Shown: positions 1 to 11,585, counted from the first letter of the stretch. The stretch: DNA of 64,000 nucleotides from Deltaproteobacteria bacterium (GCA_027493875.1 JAOSJX010000028.1:186001-250000), one strand, 5' to 3'. Notes: generated by a model not told the origin, from the sequence alone. Translations and numbers: made by a program.

Positions 1-1
1 C

Positions 2-712
2 GCGGAGGAAACATTCGAGCGCGGCGTCCTCACCGAACGTCTGATCACGATCTTCGAGACGGCGCGCAATGCCCCGCGGGGCGGGTGGCCCGTGCTCTGG
101 CAGGGACTATTCGACCGGCTCGCCGCGCTTGCGGGGCTTGTTCTGTTTTCGCCGGTGTTCGCGGCGGTCGCGTGGAGAATCAGGGGCGAAGACGGAGGGC
201 CTGTGTTCTACGCGCCGGAACGCGTCGGTCTCGCAGGCCGGCCTTTTCGGATGATCAAATTCCGCACCATGGTTCCAAACGCCGAGCGCCGTGGTCTTGG
301 CCTGAACGTCGCGGAAAGCGACGAGCGCATCACACGCACCGGCGCGTTTCTCCGCGCCTGGTCGCTCGACGAATTGCCGCAGCTTTTCAACGTGCTCCTC
401 GGCCAGATGCGTCTCGTGGGTCCGCGACCCGCGCTGCCGGATCACGTTGCCCGCTATGATGCGGCGCAGCGACGCCGCCTCCTCGTCCGGCCCGGCCTCA
501 CCGGCTGGGCTCAGGTCAACGGGCGCAACGCGCTGACCTGGGACGAAAAACTGCGTCTCGACGCGTGGTACGTCGACAACCGTGGTTTTTTTCTCGATCT
601 GAAAATTCTGCTGAAAACGCTGGGTGTGGTCGCGCGCCGCGAAGGCTTGTACGAGCCTGACGCCGGCGCGTCGGACGCGTTCAACGCGTTTGAGAAGCGC
701 GGTCCGTCTTGA
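2..712 (+). CDS. Undecaprenyl-phosphate sugar-phosphate transferase (bacterial sugar transferase family), 5' end outside window
   Basis: Membrane enzyme that moves a sugar phosphate from a nucleotide sugar to undecaprenyl phosphate, starting a surface-polysaccharide repeat unit. From the GTG at 92 the protein has the family's normal opening: one hydrophobic segment (about residues 11-28), then MIKFRTM, the SLDELPQL motif, LVGPRP, and [14 protein letters not shown]. It ends at a TGA at 710, the usual length for the short form of the family. The reading frame is open to the left edge with no stop, so either GTG 92 is the start, overlapping an upstream glycosyltransferase, or the domain is the C-terminal part of a longer protein. 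The specific sugar cannot be told. Confidence 0.88.
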   Translation, partial: AEETFERGVLTERLITIFETARNAPRGGWPVLWQGLFDRLAALAGLVLFSPVFAAVAWRIRGEDGGPVFYAPERVGLAGRPFRMIKFRTMVPNAERRGLGLNVAESDERITRTGAFLRAWSLDELPQLFNVLLGQMRLVGPRPALPDHVARYDAAQRRRLLVRPGLTGWAQVNGRNALTWDEKLRLDAWYVDNRGFFLDLKILLKTLGVVARREGLYEPDAGASDAFNAFEKRGPS

Positions 713-766
713 CTTGGTTCCGGCCATTGCCTAGCCTCCGGTTCCGTTGAAGCGGGAGCATGTTCG

Positions 767-2026
767 ATGTCCGAGAACGTCGTCCAATACCTGAAAAACC
801 GCGGCCTCGTGGCCGACCAGACGCACGACAACCTCGACGAAATCCTGTCGAAAAAGCGCGTCGCGGTGTATGCCGGTTTCGATCCGACGAACGATTCGCT
901 CACGGTCGGCAATCTCACGATCATCATGCTGTTGCGCCGGTTTCAACGCTTCGGGCACAAACCGATCGCCGTGGTCGGCGGCGGCACGGCGCTCGTCGGC
1001 GACCCGTCCGGCAAGGACGCGGAACGAACGCTCCAGACCGTTGACGACGTGCGCGCCCGTGCCGAAAAAATCCGCGAAGAGCTGTCGCGCTTTCTCACGT
1101 TCGGCGACGGGCCGTCCGACGCCGTTCTGGTCAACAACTATGATTGGCTCTCCGAACTGGACCTGATCGCCTTTCTCCGCGACGTCGGCAAATACTTCCG
1201 CGTGCAAGACATGATCGCGCGCGAATCGGTGAAGCGGCGGCTCGGATCGCAATCGGGCATCAGCTTCACCGAGTTCAGCTACCAACTCATGCAGGCCTAC
1301 GATTTTCTGCACCTGTTCAAGACGCACAACTGCGAAATGCAGGTCGGCGGTTCCGATCAGTGGGGCAACATCACGGCGGGGACGGATTTGATCGGCCGCG
1401 TGATGGGGAAACAGGCGTACGGCCTGACCGGCCCGCTGCTCACCGACAGCCGCGGACGCAAAATCGGCAAAACCGAGGACGGCACCGGAACGGTCTGGCT
1501 CAATCCCGAGATGACCAAGCCTTTCGATTTCTACCAGTACTGGGTCCGCACCGACGATCAAACCGTCATGAGCCTGTTCCGAACGTTTACGGACGTCACG
1601 AACGACGAACTTCGCGATATCGAAGCGCAAATAACATCGTCACCGAACGCGGCTCAAAAGCGACTCGCCTTTGAAATCACGGCGCTTGTGCACGGCCGCG
1701 AGCAGGCTGAGCAAGCCGCGGCGGCCGCGCGCGATGTTTTTGCCGGCGGCAAATCGGAGGACGCGCCGACGACCGCGCTGACGGCGGCTCAGCTCGACGG
1801 CATGAGCGTCGCCGACGCGTTTATGCTCGCCGGCCTCGTCCCCAGTAAAGGGGAAGCCCGCCGACGCGCGAAGGCCGGCGGGATCTACGTGAATGACGAG
1901 CGGGTGGACAATGCGGACGCGGTATTGGCGCCCTCCGTTTTCGACGCCGACGGCCGCTGCCTCCTGCGTTTCGGAAAGAAAATATCCATATCCTCGCGCT
2001 CCAGCGCGAAGAGGAGTAACCCGTGA
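767..2026 (+). CDS. tyrS: Tyrosyl-tRNA synthetase
   Basis: Charges tRNA-Tyr in the cytoplasm. The 419-residue length is normal for bacterial TyrRS. Order: Rossmann catalytic domain opening with AVYAGFDPTNDSL, tyrosine-binding region (QLMQAYDFLHLF, then the QVGGSDQWGN signature), a KMSKS-equivalent KIGKTEDGT, and a C-terminal S4 RNA-binding domain (from about residue 350, with GEARRRAKAGGIYVN). The class I HIGH box reads T-V-G-N. Asn in the last position is known in Bacillus-type TyrRS, but Thr in place of the first His is unusual. An AGCGGGAG ribosome site lies 8 bases before the ATG. The stop overlaps the GTG start of the next gene, suggesting translational coupling. Confidence 0.97.
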   Translation: MSENVVQYLKNRGLVADQTHDNLDEILSKKRVAVYAGFDPTNDSLTVGNLTIIMLLRRFQRFGHKPIAVVGGGTALVGDPSGKDAERTLQTVDDVRARAEKIREELSRFLTFGDGPSDAVLVNNYDWLSELDLIAFLRDVGKYFRVQDMIARESVKRRLGSQSGISFTEFSYQLMQAYDFLHLFKTHNCEMQVGGSDQWGNITAGTDLIGRVMGKQAYGLTGPLLTDSRGRKIGKTEDGTGTVWLNPEMTKPFDFYQYWVRTDDQTVMSLFRTFTDVTNDELRDIEAQITSSPNAAQKRLAFEITALVHGREQAEQAAAAARDVFAGGKSEDAPTTALTAAQLDGMSVADAFMLAGLVPSKGEARRRAKAGGIYVNDERVDNADAVLAPSVFDADGRCLLRFGKKISISSRSSAKRSNP

Positions 2027-3398
2027 AACTCTGCGTGGTCGGCGGCGGCGGCATTCGCGCGCCGCTTTTCGTGCAGTCGCTCCTGCGCCGTCAGGAACGC
2101 GAAGGGCAAATCGTCACGCACCTGACGCTTCACGACATTCAAGGTCCGCGGCTGGAAGTCATCGAACCCATGGCGCGCCATCTTATCGCCGAAGCCGGAT
2201 CGCCTCTCGTCCTCGAGACGACGACGGACCTCGACGCCGCGCTCGACGGCGCGGACTACGTCGTCACCACCATCCGCGCCGGATTCGAGCAAGGGCGCAT
2301 TCACGACGAACGTGTCCCGTTGTCGCTGGGCTGCCTCGGTCAGGAAACGGTCGGTCCCGGCGGATTCGCCATGGCGCTGCGGAGCATCCCCGCGATTCTC
2401 GGAGATCGCCGAACGCGCCGCGCATCGCGCGCCGAAAGCATGGATCGTCAACTTCACCAACCCGGCGAGCATCGTCACGCAGGGCCTGCACGACGCGGGC
2501 TTCACCAACGCGGTCGGGATCTGCGACTCCTCCGACACCATGGCGCGCGACGCCGCGGCCTACCTCGGCCTGGTTTCGCGCGATATCCGCTTGCGCGTCT
2601 TCGGGCTCAACCATTGCAGTTTCGCCGGGGAGATCATCGCCGGCGGCGAGGACGTTTTGCCGAAACTCCTGGCGGACGACGCCTTTCTCGACCGCTTTCT
2701 CGGCCTTTACGAAAAACCCCTCCTCCGCGAACTCGGCGCGCTGCCCAACGAATATCTTTATTACTACTTCTCCTGCGACAAGGCGGTGGGGGCGCTTCTA
2801 GCCGAGAAAAAAACCCGAGGCGAGCTCGTCAAAGAAATGCACGACGAGTTTTTCCGCGGCGCGAGGGAAAACGGATCGGTCCGCCCCGTCGCCGCGCTCT
2901 TCGAACTCCACGAGAGCTTGCTCGCGCGGCGGCACAAGACGTACATGGATTACGCGTGGAAGGAGAGTAAGGAAGGACAGCGTCCGAAAGAAAAGACCGA
3001 AACCGACCCCGAAGGGTACGCCGGCGTCGCCCTCGATCTCATCCAAGGCCTGTCGTCCGCGAGCCCGCGCCGCGTGGTGCTGAATTACCGCAACGGCGGC
3101 GCGCTGGACGCTTTCGCCCATCACGATATCGCCGAGCTTTCCTACGACGTCAGCACGGACGGCATCAAGCCGGTCGCGCCGCCGCGGGTGCCGGAACGCG
3201 CGCGCGAACTTTTCGCGCGGGTCAAACTTTTTTGAGAATCTCACGAGCACGGCCGCGCGGACGCGCTCGCGCCGCATCGCCCTGGCCGCGTTGGAGGCCA
3301 GCCCGCACGTACCGTCACGGGACACGGCGGAACGCCTGCTCGACGGCTTCGCCGCCGCGCACGGCGGCATCGTCGCCGAGATCGCCAAGAACAACTAG
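2023..3398 (+). CDS. Glycoside hydrolase family 4 (6-phospho-beta-glucosidase-like), two frameshifts
   Basis: GH4 enzymes cleave alpha- or beta-glycosides, often 6-phosphorylated, by an NAD- and Mn-dependent redox mechanism. The N-terminus is a dinucleotide-binding fold (KLCVVGGGGIRAP). GQETVGPGGFAMALRSIP, the INFTNP-type box (VNFTNPA), GICD and GLNHCSF carry the expected Mn and substrate ligands. The frame breaks twice: an extra G near 2401 and a six-T run at 3228-3233. Removing one base at each restores one continuous protein of about 457 residues whose tail (ENLTSTAART, then LAALEASPHVPS) matches the family C-terminus and ends at TAG 3396. Substrate anomer and phosphorylation are not decided by the sequence. 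The start is a GTG overlapping the tyrS stop. Confidence 0.86.
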
Positions 3399-3405
3399 GA
3401 GAGGA

Positions 3406-4272
3406 TCAGTCCGCGCCCTCCGCGGCGAGCGCGGCAGTCGCCGCGGACACGTCCACCGACACGCGCCGGATGCGGCGTTCGTCCGCCTCGTCGATCACCA
3501 CCGGATAACCGTCGAGCGTAAACTGCTCCTCGGCGCGCGGAATGCGTCCGATGCGTTCGAAGATCCAACCACCGACGGTGGAGAAGTCGCCCTCGGGCGG
3601 CTCCAGGTCGAAGCGCTCGAAGAAGTCGTCGATATTGAAGTTCGCGGCGACTTTGACGTTTCCGTCGTCTTGAACGGTCAACGCCTCGGCGCCGGCCCGG
3701 TCGTACTCGTCCTCGATGTCACCGACGATGACTTCGAAAATATCCTCCAGCGTCACCAGGCCGCTCGTGCCGCCGTATTCGTCCACGACGATCGCGATCT
3801 GCACCTTCCGCGCCTGGAAATCGCGCAGCAGATCGTCCAGGGGCTTGCTCTCGGGAACGAAATACGGCTCGCGAAGCAGCGCCTTGAGTTCGATATCGCC
3901 GTCTGGCCGTCCCCAAAAACGCAGCACGTCCTTCGCATAGACGAGGCCGACGATGCTGTCGACGCTCCCGGAATACACGGGAATCCGCGAATGCCCGGAG
4001 CGGTGAATCGTATGGATGAGTTCCGGAATGGCGATATCGTCGGGCACCGCCGTCAAGCTGGTCCGCGGCACCATGATTTCGTAAGCGCGCGTCGTATCCA
4101 GATCGAGGACGTTGAGAAACATCTCGCTGGCTTCGACGTCGATGAGGCCTTCTTCCTCGGCCTCCTCGAGCACCTCCTCCAGCCGCTTCTCGACCTCTTC
4201 GGCGCGGTCCTCGTCCGTTTTCGGTTTATTGAAAAGTCTTAAGAGACGGTGACGAAACGAACTGTATGACAA
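3406..4272 (-). CDS. CorC/HlyC-type CBS-pair protein (short, soluble form)
   Basis: Cytoplasmic protein of the CorC group, linked in the family to Mg/Co homeostasis or membrane-protein support. It has an acidic N-terminal helix, two CBS motifs (roughly residues 65-190, with MVPRTSLTAVPDD, GHSRIPVYSGS and the VDEYGGTSGLVTLEDI signature) and a C-terminal CorC_HlyC transporter-associated domain (about 200-280, ending in RRVSVDV). No DUF21 membrane domain is present. I chose the TTG at 4272 because a GGAGGGG site lies about 8 bases upstream and the product starts just before the conserved RHRLLRLF. An open frame continues further upstream but has no good ribosome site. It follows ybeY, the usual arrangement. 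Confidence 0.87.
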   Translation of the reverse strand: MSYSSFRHRLLRLFNKPKTDEDRAEEVEKRLEEVLEEAEEEGLIDVEASEMFLNVLDLDTTRAYEIMVPRTSLTAVPDDIAIPELIHTIHRSGHSRIPVYSGSVDSIVGLVYAKDVLRFWGRPDGDIELKALLREPYFVPESKPLDDLLRDFQARKVQIAIVVDEYGGTSGLVTLEDIFEVIVGDIEDEYDRAGAEALTVQDDGNVKVAANFNIDDFFERFDLEPPEGDFSTVGGWIFERIGRIPRAEEQFTLDGYPVVIDEADERRIRRVSVDVSAATAALAAEGAD

Positions 4273-4360
4273 TCGCTGGCGCCCCTCCCGACGCGCCGAT
4301 CCCCTTCGGTATTTTCGCGGTCCCCGTTCAATCCTACCAAATCTGTTCTTCGCACCGCAA

Positions 4361-4823
4361 TCAGCGCGCCGGACCGAAAACAAGCGGCCCGAAACGCCGG
4401 AAAAGGTCCAGCTCCGTTTTTTCCATCGCCGGGGCGTCCGCGGCGCGTTCCCCTTCGTGATCGTATCCCAACAAATGAGCGATCCCGTGTATCAGGCAAA
4501 AAACGACTTCTTCGAGCGGCTCGATCTTCGCCTCCGCCGCGTGCCGCGCGCAGGTTTCCCACCGACACGACCACGTCGCCGAGGAGTTTGTTTCTGAAGC
4601 CGGGCTCGTCTCCGCCTTCCCGCTGCGACAACGAAAGAACGTTCGTCGGCCGGTCGCGGCCAAGCCAGGTCCGGTTGAGTTCCCGAATTCCCGCGTCGTC
4701 GGTGAGGACCACGGAGAGTTCCAGGCCGCCGACGCCGGCGTGCGCCATGACGGCGCGCGCCATCGCCGCGATCTTGCGTTTGGGGATTTTCAGCAACCGC
4801 TGTTCGTCAAGAACGCGAACCAT
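4361..4823 (-). CDS. ybeY: Endoribonuclease YbeY (rRNA maturation), one frameshift
   Basis: Metal-dependent endoribonuclease for 16S rRNA 3' maturation and ribosome quality control. The N-terminal part has LSVVLTDDAGIRELNRTW and the RPTNVLSLS motif. After one extra G near 4558 the frame changes and continues with the zinc-binding signature LIHGIAHLLGYDHE, where the three histidines sit as in the family. Restoring the base gives about 154 residues, the normal length. The ATG overlaps the end of pgpH by 17 bases, and the corC-like gene follows, the widespread pgpH-ybeY-corC order. Confidence 0.93.
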
Positions 4824-7185
4824 CGACCAGACGCACGTTCCGCCCGCTTTTCGGCGCGGCGCCGGCGGCGGGCTCGTCGGAAGGATATTCGATCCGGCTA
4901 TGGTAGAAGCCGGTGATGATCTTGAGAAACGCCTTCTCCACGCGCTGAAGATCGGCCAGCGTCATATCGCACTCGGAAAGCTGGCCGTCGAGAAAAGTCT
5001 CGCTCATCGTCTGGCGCAAATGCTGCTCGAGTCGCGCGGGCGTCGGATTCGTAAGCCGTCGGCAGGACGCCTCGACCACGTCGCCGAGCATCACGAGCGC
5101 GGCTTCCCGCGTCTGGGGTTTGGGGCCGTGATACCGGTACTCCGCTTCGCGCGCGGGAGATCGGTCGTCGTCTTCGGACGTCTTCGCGCGCCGATAGAAT
5201 TCGCGCATGAGCGCGGTTCCGTGATGCTGGCGGATGATGTTGGCGATACGGCCGCCGAGGCGATGCCGCCGCGCCAGATCGACGCCCTCGCGAACGTGCG
5301 CCGACAGAACGAGCGTCGACATCGACGGATAAAGGCTCTCGTGCGCGTCCGAACCTTCGGCTTGGTTTTCGATGAAGTATTGGGCCTTGTAGATTTTCCC
5401 GACGTCGTGGTAGAGGCCCGCCACTTTCGCAAGCAGCGGATTGGCGGAAATCGCCTCGGCGCCGGCCTCCGCCAACGAGCTCACGACCACCGAATGATTG
5501 TAGGTTCCCGGCGCGCGGACGACCATCTCCTTGAGCAGCGGATGATTGAGGCTCGCGAGTTCGAGCAACGTTACGTTGCTCGTGTAGCCGAACAGCGCTT
5601 CCATGACGGGAAGCATCGCAAGCACCACGAGGCCGCACACCGCGCCGCCGATGAAGGCGCCGCCCGCGTTGACCACGGTGTCCAGCGCGAGAAATTCCTC
5701 GTCCAAACCGGCGAATCCGCTGATGGCGACCACCGCGGCCGCGTTGGCGAGACCCGTCAGGAAACCGGCGCGCAGGATGCGTGTGCGCCGCGACACGTAA
5801 CGCATCATGCTGGTCCCCGCCAGTGACCCGACGAGAACATACACCGTGTAGGCGTGATCGCCGCCGACGAGAAGCCCGGCGAAGAGGGACACGACGACGG
5901 CGTAGACGAGCGCGACTTCCGAGTTGACGAGGATGCGGACGATCATCGCGCTCGCCGCGATCGGCAGGGCGTAGACGAGCGCCCGTTCCGGCACCAGATC
6001 GGATACCTCGGCCAGCGTCGTCGCGATGAGGAGCCCGACGCGGATCATGATGGTCGTCAGAATCGCCATCACGCCGACGAACACCAGGTCGCGCGTCGTG
6101 AGCGAAAACTTGCGGACGTTCTTTTCCGCAAACTGAAAGACCACCGAAAGGATCAGAAAGCAAAGCGCCGCCGCCGACAAAAAAAGCCAGGACCTGATTC
6201 GCGCGTCCCTGCCGGCTCATGATCCGGTTCAAGAGGTCGAGCTTCTCCTCAGTGATGCGTTCGCCTTCGGCCACGATCACCTGGTTCTTTGTGAATTTGA
6301 CGAGGGAGGGGACCACGCCGTCGCGGGCGGCCATCCGCCGGCGGTCCGTTTCCGCCAGATTGAGCGTGATGTTGGCTCCCGTCACGCCCTTGGCGATCCG
6401 CACGGCGATCAAATCGCCGCGGCGGGCCGGCCCGTCCGACACCGCCTTTTCGAATTCCTTGTCCAGCGCCGCGACGTCGGCGATCCGGTCGAGTTTCGTC
6501 ACCACGTTTTCTTTTCCGGTCGCCACGTCGCGGAGCACGACGGCCCGCGCGTTCTCGGGCAGGCCTTCGACGGTGGCGTCGAATCCCGGGCGGTCCGTCA
6601 CCACATTGCGCGACGCCGCCGCGTCGACGAGCGACTCCGCTTTTTCGCGAACGTGCTTCGACGTCCCCGTCCGCGCGAGATAGGCGATGTCCTGGCGCGT
6701 AATATCCTGAACACCCAACGCGTCGGCGAATTCGTCGCGGGCCTTTTTCAAGATCGTCGCGCGTGATCAGGCTCGCCTGCCCGACGCCCTCCGCCCCTTT
6801 GGTCGTTTCGCCGATGCCCAGTTGCGCATGCATCGCCTCGAAGGCGCGGCGAACGATCTCCTTCTGGCGCGCCGCCAAGGTCGAGTCGTGATCGTAGACC
6901 GGCGGCGACAAGCGCGCGGCTTCTTCCCGCCGCGCGTTGGTGCTCGCGATATCCTCGACATAGAGCGTGCGCGGCGCCTTGATCGTCCGTTCAGCGTACT
7001 CCCCGGCCCGATATTGCTGCGTGAGAAAACGAAGATGCGGCGAGACAAAAAGTGCGATCAACATCGAAATGAGAAACGCGTACGGCCACTTCTTGTCCAG
7101 TAGGTTCCTCGCGGGCCCCGAGGCCAACGCCTTGCGCAAGCGCCCCGGGAGCGACCGACCAAGACGCCGTGTCGTCTCTTTCTTG

Positions 7186-7205
<20 letters not shown>
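4807..7205 (-). CDS. pgpH: PgpH-type 7TM-HD domain phosphodiesterase, two frameshifts
   Basis: Membrane protein of the PgpH family, whose studied members degrade the second messenger cyclic di-AMP. An N-terminal membrane anchor ([16 protein letters not shown]) is followed by a large extracytoplasmic 7TMR-HDED domain, about seven membrane helices, and a cytoplasmic HD domain with [13 protein letters not shown], the [13 protein letters not shown] metal site and IIRQHHGT. Frames break near 6742 (extra G) and in a seven-T run (on the coding strand) at 6179-6185; correcting both gives one protein of about 800 residues. The ATG at 7205 overlaps the phoH end by 20 bases. That a c-di-AMP phosphodiesterase sits here is inference from family membership; no cyclase is visible in the window. 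Confidence 0.92.
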
Positions 7206-8248
<1,043 letters not shown>

Positions 8249-8305
8249 GTCGATTGCTCTCCATAGGGAAAAAAGCCGGCGCGGATTCTCGGTGGCGGGC
8301 CGGTC

Positions 8306-9223
8306 TCAACAGCCGCAACACCCGCCGGTGATTTCGCCGGTGCCCGACTCTTCGTCGAGGTCGTCTCCGATCTCGTCCGTGTCGTCCGACGCCACGCATT
8401 GGTCGGTGGGTTCGTCACAGATTTGATCTTCCTCGCACGGATCGCCGGTGGACATGCAGGCGCCGTCTTCCTCCGAGCAGAATTCGTCGCCGCTACAGAA
8501 CAAGCCGTCATCGCCGCACGGATCGTCGCCGGCCATGCAGCGGTCCAGCGTCTCGTCGCACACTTCCGTCCCGTTGCAGAAAACGCCGTCGCCGCAATCC
8601 ACCGGCGTCCCCGCACGGCAGAGCCGGCTGACGCACGTTTCCGCGCCGTTGCAGTAGGCCCCGTCGTCGCATTCCGCGTCGTCCCGGCAGCCTTCGATCT
8701 CGTCGGTTGAAATATTATCGATCAGCCAATGGTTGCCGCCGCCGGGAAAGCCGATCTCGACCCACGAGATCTGGCCCTCGACGAAAAGAAGGTCCATGAC
8801 GCCGCTCTCGACGTTCGGCGCGCCGACGTCGGTGTCGACGAGGTTCGCGTACTCGTCGAACGCGTTGAGCTCGATCGGGCCCGCGGCCGAGTAGTCGAGC
8901 GAGAAATAGCTCCCAGGACCGGAAGTGAACGTTATTTTTCCGTATTCCCGGTCGGGCCCGAGGAACGCGAAGAAGTTTCCGTCCGAGAAAAACACGCCGT
9001 CCGGATAAGCGCCGCCGTACTTCGGGTCGCCGTTGGCGATGTGAACCCGCCAGTCGCCGTAGATCCATTGGTAGCCGAAGGCCGGCGTAAATTCGATCCC
9101 CGCGATCGGACTTTGAACCGTCGCGCCGTCCTGGCCATCCTCGAAATCGTAGGTTCCCGCCACCGCGGCCGACGCCGCGACCAAGAGGGTCAATCCGATC
9201 AGGCCTGCGCTTTTAATAAACAT
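8306..9223 (-). CDS. Secreted cysteine-rich protein with disulfide repeats and a CCGC C-terminus
   Basis: Exported protein of unknown role. A signal peptide (IGLTLLVAASAAVAG) precedes a beta-rich domain of about 190 residues that resembles lectin-like or PEP-type secreted domains (DFEDGQDGATV, then the GGGNHWLIDNI end). The last 105 residues hold Cys-rich repeats of the type seen in myxobacterial secreted proteins (CDDGAYCNGAETC, CGDGVFCNGTEVCD, CGDDGLFCSGDEFC). After an acidic stretch it ends exactly in G-C-C-G-C. The start ATG lies inside the stop region of the upstream gene (ATGTTTATTAA overlap), so the two are coupled. Confidence 0.8.
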   Translation of the reverse strand: MFIKSAGLIGLTLLVAASAAVAGTYDFEDGQDGATVQSPIAGIEFTPAFGYQWIYGDWRVHIANGDPKYGGAYPDGVFFSDGNFFAFLGPDREYGKITFTSGPGSYFSLDYSAAGPIELNAFDEYANLVDTDVGAPNVESGVMDLLFVEGQISWVEIGFPGGGNHWLIDNISTDEIEGCRDDAECDDGAYCNGAETCVSRLCRAGTPVDCGDGVFCNGTEVCDETLDRCMAGDDPCGDDGLFCSGDEFCSEEDGACMSTGDPCEEDQICDEPTDQCVASDDTDEIGDDLDEESGTGEITGGCCGC

Positions 9224-10440
9224 TGGCGGGGTTGCTTTCAAAGTCGTACTGGTTGAGCGGGGAGATCGTCTGCGTCGCGCCGTCCAGATCGAAAACACGC
9301 CACACCGTCGCCGACGTATCGGGCGTGATGTAGAACTCAAACGTGTCGGTCGCCGTCAGCACGGTGACCTTGGCGTTCGAATTCGACATCGCTTTACAAA
9401 ACGACCCCGGAACACGATCGGTTGGTGTAGTCCTGCACAAGGAATCGGTAGGTCCCGTTATAGGGCACGTAAATCGACGTCGTCTCGGGCCCGAAACTCG
9501 ACGTATCGTCCAGGTCGAGCGCGAAGTACGACGAACAGCCCGTCCCCCCGTAGGCTTCCCGCGTCCGGATAATAGAGATGGAACGGATTGGTGAACTCGC
9601 ATCCGACGTGCGGCGCCCAGAGGTGCGAATCGAGATCAAACGGCGTCGCCCCCCCACGTGAGCACGATGCGCAATTCGTCGCCGAATAACTGCGGCGACA
9701 AGACGCAGTCCTGATTCGGCACGGTGTCGTCGCCGAGCACGTAGACGAAACACGTGCCGTCCTTGTAACCGTTTTTCGAGACCACCGCGGTGTAAACGCC
9801 GGAGGCCATGTCCTGGTAGGCGTAGCGTCCGACCAGGTTCGTGTTGACCGAGTAACGCACCGGCGCGCGTGGTGGGCGGATTCATTCCATCACGAAAATC
9901 GAGGGTCACGCCGGAGATCGGATTCCCGCTCAGGACGTCCGTGACCTTGCCGTTAATGTTCCCGTGATACACGATCGGCTCGCGAATCATCCATGCCGTC
10001 GGGAGCTGCGTGATCTGATCGAGCGTGACGTTTGTCCAAAGGTCGAGCGTCTTGAATCCCGGCGCGCTGAACTCGATGCGAAAATCCGCGTCGACCAGAT
10101 CCGCGAAAACAAACTTGCCGAGGCCGTCCGTCACCTGCGTGTCAACGAGCGTTCCGTCGAGGAGGTAAATGTCGACGTCCACGCCGGGCATCGGATCGTT
10201 TGTCGCGGTGTCGACGGCGAGCCCCGTCAGATCGCCGTGGTTGACGTCGGCGATCGGCAAATGCCACGCCAACTCCACACGGCCGTCGAGATGTTCCTGG
10301 GTTCCGCCGTCGGATGACGCCGTGCGGAGCGCCGCGGCGTTTTTATGGGGGGAAAACCCCAGGGCGGCGGCGGCCAGCGTCATCGCCGTCAGCGCCACGG
10401 TCCACGACACGAAGCGAGATCTGATCAATACCACCCCCAC
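9213..10440 (-). CDS. Secreted protein with carboxypeptidase-regulatory-like domains and a YfaP/DUF2135-like C-terminus, four frameshifts
   Basis: Exported protein of unknown function. A hydrophobic signal (TVALTAMTLAAAALGFS) is followed by two beta-sandwich domains of the carboxypeptidase-regulatory type (GLAVDTATNDPMPGVDVDIY, then GKVTDVLSGNPISGVTLDF) and a C-terminal part with LRIVLTWG, PFDLDSHLWAP and YNGTYRFLVQDY, which resembles YfaP/DUF2135 domains. The frame breaks near 9868, 9650, 9562 and 9410, each fitting one extra G on the coding strand. Corrected, it is one protein of about 408 residues ending in FESNPANVY. The start is a GTG after GGAAGG; a nearby GTG or TTG is also possible. 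It is coupled to the next gene. Confidence 0.72.
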
Positions 10441-10532
10441 CTTCCGGGAAAACGAAAATTTTCGACCGGATACTCTAGGATACCCGGTATGGACGGGGGC
10501 TTGTCAATCGACATCAAATCGGAAACGGAGGG

Positions 10533-10931
10533 GCCCGAGAGGACTGGTAAGCCGGGTTTTGTCCGGTCCGGCGGTCCCCTCCGAACGCGCCGAACAGGGA
10601 CGATCATTCATCTAGGACGGCCGTTGCCGGCCGTCTCGAGCAGCCAACCTGCGGACTCGGACGAGCCGCCCTCAAACGTCCGCAATATGGCCTTGCACCG
10701 GGTGGGGTTTGCCTCGCCGCCGGTTCCCCGGCTGTCGCGGGTACGCTCTTACCGCACCATTTCACCTTTGCCTGTGCCGCGCCGCGAGGCGGGCCATCGG
10801 CCGTGTCATTTCTGTGGCACTTTCCCTAGGGTCGCCCCCGCCGGCCGTTAGCCGGCACCCTGCTCTGCGGTGCCCGGACTTTCCTCCCGCCCCGCCGTGG
10901 CGGAACCGGCGATCGCCTTGTCCTCTCGGGC
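10533..10931 (-). ncRNA. rnpB: RNase P RNA, bacterial type A
   Basis: Catalytic RNA of RNase P, which trims tRNA 5' leaders. On the minus strand the RNA opens with a P1 strand that pairs perfectly over 12 bases with the 3' end (10920-10931 with 10533-10544). It contains the conserved GAGGAAAGTCCGGGC block (CR I), the AGGGAAAGTGCCAC region, the universal ACAGAA, and CCCGGCTTACCAG near the 3' end. Length of about 399 nt is normal. It lies 41 bases after the RNase H gene on the same strand. Confidence 0.95.
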
Positions 10932-10972
10932 GGAGGAAATGTAGCCTTGCGGTGGATCGCTGTAAAGAAGCG

Positions 10973-11585
10973 TCAGGCGCCCTCGTCGATCGCCTCGTTC
11001 GAGAGCCGGTCGGCCACGACGTTCTGCTCGCGCGGGATATGCCGGTAGGTGACGCGGCGGAACCGCCGTTCCTTATCGCGGACAATTTCGACAAGCTGAC
11101 GGATATCCGGGTGCTTGACTTTGTACACGCCGGTCAGTTGACGCACCATGAGTTCCGAATCGGCGCGAACTTCCACCTCCGTCGCGCCCGCCGCCGCCGC
11201 GGATTCGAGTCCGAGAATCAACGCGCTGTACTCGGCGTAATTGTTCGTGGTCTCGCCGAGAAATTTCTTGTAGGCGCCGACCACGGTGCCGTCCGCTTTG
11301 GTGAGAAAGGCACCGGCTCCCGCCGGTCCCGGATTGCCGCGGCTCGCTCCGTCGGTGTTGAGCAGCATCTTGCCCGCCGCCCCGACGGGATCGTCGACGC
11401 GTTTCCCCGCCGCCGCCGGGCCCATTTCCTCCGGCGCGAAACGGCCCGCGGCATGGTGAAGCATTTTTCGCACCTGCTCCGAACGCAACCCCGCTTCCTT
11501 GCGCGACCCCGGTAACGTATTTTCCGTCCGCGATGCCGCGCAGAAGCCGGGCGATCTGCGCGTCCGCCGATCCCGGGCCGGTCAT
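10973..11585 (-). CDS. RNase HI-like ribonuclease with N-terminal extension, one frameshift
   Basis: RNase H fold protein of the RnhA/YpdQ group, expected to cut RNA in RNA-DNA hybrids. The core has LLNTDGASRGNPGPAGAG (first catalytic Asp), NNYAEYSALILGL (Glu), VRADSELMVRQL (Asp) and HIPREQNVVADRLSNEA (last Asp), so the catalytic set is complete. An N-terminal extension of about 60 residues (ADAQIARLLRGIADGKYVTG, then a helix with EQVRKMLHH) is cut from the core by one extra G near 11510. The ATG overlaps the stop of the zinc-ribbon gene (ATGA). Corrected length is about 203 residues. Confidence 0.85.

Noticed and set aside
2395-3235. Programmed ribosomal frameshifting in the GH4 gene
   Set aside because: No slippery heptamer with a downstream structure is evident, and the same type of break occurs in many unrelated genes, so sequence error is more likely.
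9394-10440. Secreted protein ending in SCSGVVL at 9394 as a complete gene
   Set aside because: Part of this frame is out-of-frame sequence without domain character; the true chain moves between frames four times and ends at 9213.
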